The position numbers and the translations under genes were made by a program. This document shows positions 55,955 through 64,000 of a DNA stretch of 64,000 nt, piece by piece. The notes under the pieces are model-generated. The model had not been told where the DNA came from. It was given only the letters and a program-made list of their open reading frames with translations, and ran no database searches. The stretch is taken from NCBI GenBank assembly GCA_964036195.1, contig OZ038459.1, forward strand, positions 2,725,206 to 2,789,205, read 5' to 3'. Positions within the stretch are counted from its first letter, which is position 1, and each line of letters begins with the position of its first letter. Source of the DNA: Sphaerolaimus hirsutus (taxonomy: Eukaryota; Nematoda; Chromadorea; Monhysterida; Sphaerolaimidae).

Positions 55955-57436
55955 TAAACACCTTCCCGATCAAGTCCGGCCTCCCATTTTTTATTTTACT
56001 TCTGACGTCCTATCTCCAGTTCTAGGACGCGCCAGAAGCTGAAACTTGGGATAGATATTGGCGCAACCCCCCTCTACTTCGCTTGAATTGGCGGGTTCGC
56101 GGCGACCCCCTACAGGGTGGGTCACCCTAAGTGCAAAAATTTTTTGTGGCTTTTTTAGTGTCCCACACAGGTCCGACCCCCACTGATTTCTTGCACTGCA
56201 GGTGCCGTACCTCCAGCTGTGGGAGGGATATAAATCTAAAATTTTGGGGATGTGTCACCAACACCCCTCCCCTACTTTACACGGGCCAGGCGGTTTTTGG
56301 CGACTCACCACAGTGTGGTGGGGTGCAGCATTCAAAATTTATCAAAACATTACTGTCCCACACAGGTCCAGCACCCAAATGAATTTTAAAAAATAAGCAC
56401 TTTTGTGTTGTTTCAACACTAAAGTGATTGATAAGCATTAAATATCCTCTATAAATATTGTATCCCACCAAAAACCGCCTACCACATGAACCCATCCCTC
56501 CAGTGGCTGACAAAAAATCACTTTTTACAACTTTCTTATTAGACACTTGAACTGCTGGTTTACAATAATTTTTAGGGGAGAGTTCAAGGTTTCAAGTTGT
56601 GTAAAAAACTTAACCTCCAAAATGCCTTAATAAGAAAATTTGCTAGGGGTGAATTTAGAATTGAAAAAATGATATCATTGCAGGAACAAAAATAAGTAAA
56701 ATTTACAATTTTCAATTTACCCCAAGCAAATTTTCTTATGAAGGCTTTTTGGAGCTAAGGTTTTTTACACAACTAAAAACCTTTAACCCTCCTCTATAAA
56801 ATATTGTAAACCAACAGTTCAAGTGTCTAATAAAAAAGTTGTAAAAAGTGATTTTTTGACAGCCACTTTAGGGGATTGGTTCATGTGGTGGGTAGTTTTC
56901 AGTGGGATAAGATATTTATAGAGGATATGTAATGTGTATTTGACATTATCAATCACTTTAGTGTTAAAACAACACGAAAGTGTTTATTATTTAAAATTCG
57001 ATTGGCTGCTGGACCTGTGTAATATGTTTTGTTAACTGGGACAGTAATGTTTTGATAAAGTTTGAATGCTGCACCCCACACTGTGGTGAGTTGCCAAAAA
57101 CCGCCTGGCCAGTGGATAGTAGGGGATGGGTGTTGGCAACACATCCCCAAAATTCTAGATTTTTACCCCTCCCACAGCTGGAGGTACATCACCCGCAGTG
57201 CAAGAAATCAGTGGGGGCCGACCTGTGTCGGACACTAAAAAGCCATGAAATTTTTTGCACTTAGGGTGACCCACCCTGTAGGTGGTCGCCGCGACCCCTC
57301 CAAATTATGCGAAGTAGAGGGGGGTTGCGCCAATATCTACCCCAAGTTTCAGCTTCTGGCGCGTCCTAGAACTGGAGATAGGACGTCAGAAGTAAAATAA
57401 AAAATGGGGGGCCGGACTTGATCGGGAAGGTGTTTA
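55955..57436. mobile_element. Long palindromic element (1482 bp, arms about 700 bp)
   Basis: TAAACACCTTCCCGATCAAG to CTTGATCGGGAAGGTGTTTA is a perfect 20-bp terminal inverted match. The arms pair all the way to a centre near 56690, including GACGTCCTATCTCCAGTTCT, GGGTGGGTCACCCTAAGTGC, CACAGCTGGAGGTAC-type and CGGTTTTTGGC words. No protein is encoded convincingly. Open frames on the two arms mirror each other. Confidence 0.8.
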
Positions 57437-58700
57437 TAAGCGATATAAATATACCTAGACATATAAATATGTATACATGTACAAATATAATCTGTTTGAG
57501 CACATTTATTATCAGTTTTAGGTATGTAAATAAGTGCCTAATCTTTACATTTGTCCTTCGCGAACATTTCTGATGAAATAATAAACCCCTCTTGAATTAA
57601 CCCCTCCTTGAATTAACCCCGCTCAAAATTTGCGGGCAAAAAATAAAACCCCCTGGGGGTATTTCAAGGAAATACATTATTTATTGTGATGGAACAAACG
57701 TGTATACTGTATGTATTTGCTCGAATAAATCCCACAGGAAATGATTTTTTCGGGGGAACTATACAAGAGGAACTAGGGGGGGAACTATACAAGCGGAGGA
57801 ATTTTTCATGTCGGGATTATTATTTCTTCAAAATTTTCAAGCATCGTTCTATTAACTCATTTGATGAAATATGCTTTTGATGTTATAGGTATTTATGCAC
57901 TTTGAGTGAACATAATCACTACCTTACCGTTTCAACAACACAGGGTGTAGACTGAAACATTTGCCGGTAGTGCTATTTGGCATGATGCCAAATAAAAGTT
58001 TTACGGAAAATGGAAGGAATTGTTTTACTATGATTTCTGTCATTCATCGTAACCCTTTAATTGTGTAGCATTTACATTGTCTGGCTTCTTCAATTGTATT
58101 TTAAAACATGTGCCGTATTTTTAATCACATATCTGCCGTTGTATTTGGGGGTTGAGTGGTTATGACTTGTTAGTAAACTCAGCAGACATAAAGCGGGCCA
58201 GTGTTTCTGCAGTTTGGTACGAAATTGTTTATGTCCTCAATTCAAAGTTATATGGCACAGTGATTTTATCCGATCCGAGTTTTTAATGCAATAAAAACAT
58301 TACGTTGACACATGCTTAGTTATACAAAATCTAAATTGTTAGCTATACATAACTGTGACGTTTTTTATCCCTTAGAACATTGCCTTCCAAAAAGTTCACC
58401 GAGTTTACTTCAAAGTGTTCCTTGATTGGCTGCTATACATAAACTTTTGTAAAAACATATTTTCGTTTACTCGAAAAATATGTAAACTCGGCGGACATGA
58501 TGGAAGTCAATGGTCTAAGGTATTTTTGTACGAGTGCCACTATTAACTTACGATCGGGTCACATGTGAACTTGGCACACGTCCAAGTTCCTTGCGTTTCC
58601 GATGAATGAGACAAAAAACGGATGTTGTAAATATGTTCGCGGAACGCATCGACCGGAAATAATCGCAAATGGCGGTCCACACACTTGTTGACTCATTTGC
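57437..58700. other. MITE remnants and unassigned AT-rich DNA
   Basis: 57560-57676 is a decayed CCGTATT MITE (GGGGGTATTTCAAGGAAATAC). 57712-57850 has GGGGGGAACTATACAAG words as in 3020-3304. 57900-58700 shows GTTTACTC/GTAAACTC words, no gene recognised. Confidence 0.4.
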
Positions 58701-60170
58701 GATCATTTCTAGTTGCTTAATTTCATTCCACAGTCATAATGAGTGACGCAAATGTAAACTCTGCGTCTTTCACCCTCGTTTGTATAATTACGTTCGTATA
58801 ATTCTGGACGCGTGCCAACTTCACATACGGGTATCTATCACATTCGTACTTTTCCGGAGGAATTCGTAGGCACTGTTTGGGCGAGATTTCAAGCTTTCCG
58901 ACTCTGTATATCAATATCCGTGCTTAATCTATTTATTTTTCACATCTGGAAGTTCAATCGGCTTAAAAAACTGTGAACCGAACGGAATCCGTCCGTTCAA
59001 ATCTGAACTCGAGACATATCTTATTCGTACATGAAACAAGGAAAGCTGATTCGTTTCATGTCCGCCGAGTTTATACTTGTGTACTGAGTAAATACGTTAA
59101 CATTCCCTCCGAAAAAATTTCCTGCACCCAGCTTTACGCGTACTTAGAAAAAGTACGCAAATACAGAAAACGTAATTCTGAAAAAATTAATGGGTGCATA
59201 AACAGAGAGAAAAGGACTAAAACTAATTGAAATAGGAATCATTTTTCCACATTCGCCTAACACCAGGGAAATCATTCAAGGGGGGATTATTCGAGCAATG
59301 ATGGTAATACAGATCTCTATGGAAAGTCCTGAACACCACCAAGCTCGGTTCAAACTCCCCCAGCCCAAAACCGAATGTCCGAGTGCAGTGCATGCGCTTA
59401 TGTGACATTAAACGAGTTTGTTGGTACCGTATCTTGATGAATAAAGTCATGCGAACAATAACGTTCGTCGCACATAGGAACCCATGGAATGGATGACGGA
59501 TCGGCTCAGAACAGGAAATTGACAAATTTTCACATTAGCTAGTTGGTTACATTAAATAGACCTCAATGGCGCTGTTCATCCGTCATTATTCCGTTAAATT
59601 GAAGCGTCTCTTTTTCCATTTGGCTCTCTCATGCTTTCCTTTAAGTTCCATATGTTGACAATAAAGTGTCAAATTTTCAGCCCCCCAAAAGTGTCAATTT
59701 ATGGACTTGTCGACTTTTAGAAATCGGTTTCCACAGTGGACTTATCACATTTCTTGCATTTTTTCCCATAAAAAAAGGATGCAGAGGATGGACTTGTCAA
59801 CTTTTAGCCCAAAACTAAGTCGACTTGTCGACTTCTTGCCCAATTTTTTTGCATTTTTCCCCAAAAAATATCAAATTTGGCACTTTGCCATATTGGCATG
59901 TGAGGTCAAAAAATTTATGGAAAATGACGAAAAATGTGCGGAAGTAGCCCCAGATGACGTTTCCGGGCTTAACTCAAAATTTTCATATTTTGGACTTGTC
60001 GACTTTTAGAATTAGACGCCTCAATTATCAGTTTACAGAAATGATCTGTCCATGAACTATTGTCTAAGGACCTCGACAAGATTTCGGTCAAGTTTTCAAA
60101 TTGGAACCATGAAAACTAGCTTGTGTGGCGCCAATTCAGGCCTTTGTGGCATATCACTTCACGGCGGATC
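58701..60170. other. Repeat-derived DNA, no gene recognised
   Basis: 59050-59220 has AAACGT-family words. About 59560-60027 is a second copy of the GACTTGTCGACTT element, ending TTAGACGCCTCAATTATC. The 100-codon minus-strand frame at 59223-59525 shows no coding pattern. Confidence 0.4.
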
Positions 60171-60371
60171 ACAGTTTGTAAACATATTTACTTGAAAACT
60201 GGAGCAAAATTTATCAAAAGCACTCTCTTTTACATTTTCTGGGAAAAGGTATTTTACTCACGTTTACTCACGAGTAAGTTTAAAACTTTTTACTTTACGT
60301 TTTCTGTACTCAGTGGGTGAGTAAAAATACTTTTACGTTTACGTATATTTCGAAGAAAATTTGGTACTTTT

Positions 60372-61248
60372 TAGTGATGGAAAAGCGCCAGAAAAAAGGG
60401 CGCCAGGCGCCAATGGCGCCATGGCGCCATTCGGAAAGTGGGCGCCAGGCGCCAAGGGCGCCACAGAAAAAGGGCGCCAAGCGCCAAGGGCGCCATGGCG
60501 CCATTTAGAAAGTAGGCGCCAGGCGCCAATGGCGCCACGGAAAGAGGGCGCCAAGCGCCAAGGGCGCCATGGCGCCATTTGAAAATTAGGGCGCCAGGCG
60601 CCAAGGGCGCCAGGATAAATAAGTACGTTCAATACACTGCGTGTGTTAAAAATGTTTCCCAACCCTGTAGAGCACCCATTCACTTGCTTATTCACATTCT
60701 TCAGGATATAATCAACGAAAACGAGACAAGCAACAATTTTTTTGCATAAAATCAGTTCCCCATGTGACATTCAATTCAAGCATGCAATGTTCGACAAAAC
60801 AATGCATTCACTTCACATGGATTTTTCAATAGATGTTTTCTCGAAGTTGATGCTAATGGAATTACAACTATTTGAATCCATTGATTTAAGAGTTTGCAAG
60901 TTCGATGGCCAATCGTTCTCAGCTTCTGATGAACCGTTGGGTGGAAAATTTCCATCCATTGTCACTACTCTATCGATTTTTCCAGTGAATTTCCACTATC
61001 CACTGACATGCTTTTCGATTTTTTTCTGATTTACGATGCACTCACCTTGAAACCCTGCTGGCGCCATTTTGGCGCCCTGTCTGGGTAAGGCGCCAGGCGC
61101 CAACGGCGCCACAGAGAAAGGGCGCCATGGCGCCTTTCAGAAAGTGGGCGCCAGGCGCCAAGGGCGCCACAGGAAAAGGGCGCCAAGCGCCAATGGCGCC
61201 ATGGCGCGGCGCCCCTTGGCGCCCTCAAATGGCGCCATTCCATCACTA
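60372..61248. mobile_element. hAT-like element, GGCGCC family (877 bp)
   Basis: TAGTGATGGAAAAGCGCC to GGCGCCATTCCATCACTA with a perfect 8-bp duplication GTACTTTT (60364-60371, 61249-61256). The host is the right end of an AAACGT-family element (GTACTTTTAACAACTCTG). GGCGCCAGGCGCC arrays at both ends; the AT-rich middle is homologous to 9180-9400. Confidence 0.9.
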
Positions 61249-61527
61249 GTACTTTTAACAACTCTGCAACAGATAAAACCCATTTTTCTGTTTTCACCGC
61301 CACTCATCCCGAAAATTCGTTCACAGATAACAGAAAACGTAACATGACCGATGTACATTACCTACGAAATGTGAAATGTCATGGGATAGATTATGAGCAC
61401 ATTAGCTATCATTCAAACGTTCTCAAATAAACTGCTCAGAACTGATGCTATATATAGGGAATGTTACCATATTTGAGTCAATAAAGTTCCGCGAGAAATG
61501 TTCGCATCAAATATCCCGTTTGTATAC

Positions 61528-62354
61528 CAAAGTTGTTAAAAGGTACGTACGTTTACTCGAAAAATACGCGTACGCGAGTACGCGGTAAATACGTTTACAT
61601 ATACTTTTAAAAAAAGTAACGTACTCACGTGTACGCGTACGTTTTTGAAGCATACGCGTAAAGAGAACGTATTTCTGTGAATTCAATGTGGGACATATTT
61701 ATAAGGTGACTACACTGCAATGAACTCTATTTCCTCGAAATAATCCTCAAAATTGTTTCATAGTGTTAATTTTGAGGGGGGGGGGGGTGGTTAAAGAAGG
61801 GCGGGTATTTCGAGGGGGGTTTATTATTTCGCCAGAATGTTTTGGAACTCTCAGTGCTAATTCGTTGTTTGTCATCTACGCTGAGGTAGAAAATATTCAC
61901 CATGTACAAAAGCATACCTATGTATTTATAGAGTTACCTTTATAAGTATGTAGGCATGTAAATATAGATGGTATAAACCTTGTTTTAACGTGACTCGGTC
62001 ATTGTTTTAACGTGTGTTCTGCATTTCACAGAACACAAACTGGAGGTTTTGTTATTTACGTTCTAGTTACACTCTATTGGGGGGGGGGGGGGTTCGACTG
62101 GGGTCTATTAGGTAATTTGTAGTGGCCATTTTGAGTGGGGTACTTCGAAAACGTACCCAGTTCTACATAAATATTCTATGAAGAAAAGTGCTCGCTTTTG
62201 CAATTAACTGGGAATAAATTTTGTACTCACATTTACGCGTACGTACGAGTAAAAAAAAAGTATTTTACGTTTTCTATACTTTGTGATGAGTAAAATAAAA
62301 ATACCTTACGTTTACATATACTTTTAAAAAAGTTCAGTAATTCTAACAACTCTG
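61528..62354. mobile_element. hAT-like element, AAACGT family (827 bp)
   Basis: CAAAGTTG to CAACTCTG with a perfect 8-bp duplication TTGTATAC (61520-61527, 62355-62362). Contains a decayed CCGTATT MITE (about 61725-62150). Inverted homologue of 6614-7506. Confidence 0.85.
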
Positions 62355-63466
62355 TTGTATACACTGTGTCTGGATGTCAACTGGTTTCCGTGTCAATTCA
62401 GATATTAGTTGACTGGTGGCAGGATGATTTTCAAGTGAGCGTGCGGAACCGTGGAAAATGAATTTAACTCGCGGACCGCAAAGTATGCGCCGAAAATTAG
62501 TTATGTCTTGGCCGATAACGCGCGAGCAGAATACTTATGTACGCAATTCACAAAAAAAAAATATTCCAAAAAAGGCGGAGTTGCGATGACTAATGTTTTT
62601 TTCCTGAAACGTTTTTTTTCTTTTTTTTCCAGAACAATTGTTAATTTCTTAACGATGACGTCATGATGGAGCAACGTTTTTTATCAGAGCTATGAAACTT
62701 TAGCAACGTTTTTTTATCAGAGCATCAATTTGATATTTAGGTATAAAAAACTCTGTGCACCGCAAAGTATGTGCAGAATCCTACCATAATCTATTGAATA
62801 AAATCTTCAGATAATTTTCGAAATAAATTCTTCCATAGTAATAACGAAATATTATGATGAAAAATCTTGATAATTTTTGGTTCATTATTCGGATGGTTAT
62901 GGTAAGTTTCCATACTAGGTGTGATGTCCGCCGAGTACAACATAAATATTTGAAAATGGTGGCCGTCCATTTGTTAGATTAGTGTTGTTGCACCCTTCCA
63001 AGGTACCTAATTTCTACCTGCCGTTCTATTGGCGACTGCCGTTCAATTTAAGGGTGCCGCTGTATTATTTTCGTTATCGCAAAAGCTGCCCTTCTCATTG
63101 AAGGTACGTGTTCTATTAGAAGAAATACGGTATTTTGCACTCGAGCGTTAGCTCACCCTGTAACTGTTAGCAACTTGGTGCGTGTAGGCCACAAACCGTG
63201 TATTTTGGTCGTAAACAAAGGTTCTAAAACGTCCATTGCTCACTTCCTAATAGTATACTAAAAACTCAATTAGGTAATGATAGTTTGTTTGGTCGAGTAG
63301 GATGAATTATTTATGTCCATAGCGCGCATTTCAGTGCTTAATAATTTTTAGTGATAAAGTGATTGTTGTGATAAGCTACCGTAAGAATAAATTCCAAAAA
63401 CACCGTGCCCAATTAAGTTAAATATTTTAAAAACACACAAGATTTTCTTTTTAACAGCGTAAATAA
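62355..63466. other. Dispersed GACCGCAAAGTATGCGCC repeat and unassigned DNA
   Basis: 62450-62700 recurs, in part, at 44662-44705 and 50690-50900. 63000-63131 is the right half of an AGAACGGC MITE, ending AGAAGAAATACGG. 63132-63466 holds nothing recognised. Confidence 0.4.
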
Positions 63467-63855
63467 CCGTATTTCTTCTAATAGAACGGCGCCGTTCTAT
63501 TTTTCTCGTCAACTTTTTTACCTGCCGTTCTATTGGAGGAGCCGTTCTATTGGAGGTGCCGTTCTATTGAAGGCTGCCGTTTTATTTATTTCCTCAAACT
63601 TTTTAACACAATGTTCATTTGAACATAGTATTTTTAGTAAGACATGAGCGACATGTTGATCTCACTCAGATCATCAATTTAAACAAAACCGAATGTGAAA
63701 ACAACCCTGAATCATAGTTCTGAACAGCCTGAGTCTAACCATTGATTTCTCATATATTGTTGTGTTTTGACACTCGTACAACGTAATTTCTATCTGCCGT
63801 TCTATTGGAGGTGCCGTTCTATTGGAGGTATGCTGTTCTATTAGAAGAAATAAGG
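63467..63855. mobile_element. AGAACGGC-type MITE (389 bp)
   Basis: CCGTATTTCTTCTAATAGAA to AGAAGAAATAAGG. Six GCCGTTCTATTGGAGG-type words. A further copy starts at about 63860 (CCGTATTTTTCTAATAC) and runs off the window. Confidence 0.75.
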
Positions 63856-64000
63856 TAACCGTATTTTTCTAATACAAGGAGGCCCTTCTATATGCGCGTC
63901 AGCTTTTTATAAGCTATGCTATTGGATTTGGCAGCTGCCGTTCTATTTTTTCACAAATTTTTTCAGACATTTTTTTCATTTGAACACAGCTTGAGTTCTA

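Noticed and set aside
56131-57264. Several 60-90 codon frames in the 55955-57436 palindrome
   Set aside because: Frames on one arm mirror those on the other and are not continuous; explained by the palindrome.

Overview
This is a stretch of animal (metazoan, invertebrate-like) nuclear DNA. Small exons of about 45-300 bp are joined by GT-AG introns, and almost everything between them is short non-autonomous DNA transposons, often nested. The recognisable proteins are animal-type: a two-pore-domain (K2P) potassium channel, a neuroglobin-like haem globin and a Myb/SANT-like DNA-binding protein. I see no prokaryotic signals, rRNA, tRNA or CRISPR. The species cannot be named from this window. One assembly gap of exactly 200 N lies at 54574-54773.

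Layout. 206-2832 (+): the last five exons of a K2P channel. 7879-11133 (-) and 11223-19541 (-): two exon series that keep phase internally, a coiled-coil protein and a Myb/SANT-like protein; they may be one long gene. 20-30 kb: no genes seen, only nested repeats. 30220-39680 (-): a globin with both haem histidines and a long C-terminal tail, in six exons. 39930-41038 (+): the 3' end of an unrecognised gene. 41-64 kb: mostly transposons, with isolated 3'-terminal exons at 53668-53791 (+) and 55550-55651 (+) and a weak candidate near 47.8 kb.

Repeats. hAT-like elements with 8-bp target duplications (about 17 delimited; most duplications are exact) and mariner/Tc1-like elements with TA duplications dominate. 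Each family carries its own amplified short motif next to its ends: GGCGCC, GGCACCG, AAACGT, GAGTCGAGTCG, ACGGAAA, the TATTTCGAGGGG group and AGAACGGCACCTCC.

Main discovery. A palindromic element with ends GTGCCAGTCCC...GGGACTGCC..CAG forms whole introns. Seven introns in three gene models on both strands run from element end to element end. Every one is flanked by the same trinucleotide on both sides (CAG six times, AAG once). The element supplies the 5' GT, and the duplicated CAG/AAG target supplies the 3' AG, so splicing restores the original codons. This is the signature of introner-type, transposon-driven intron gain.
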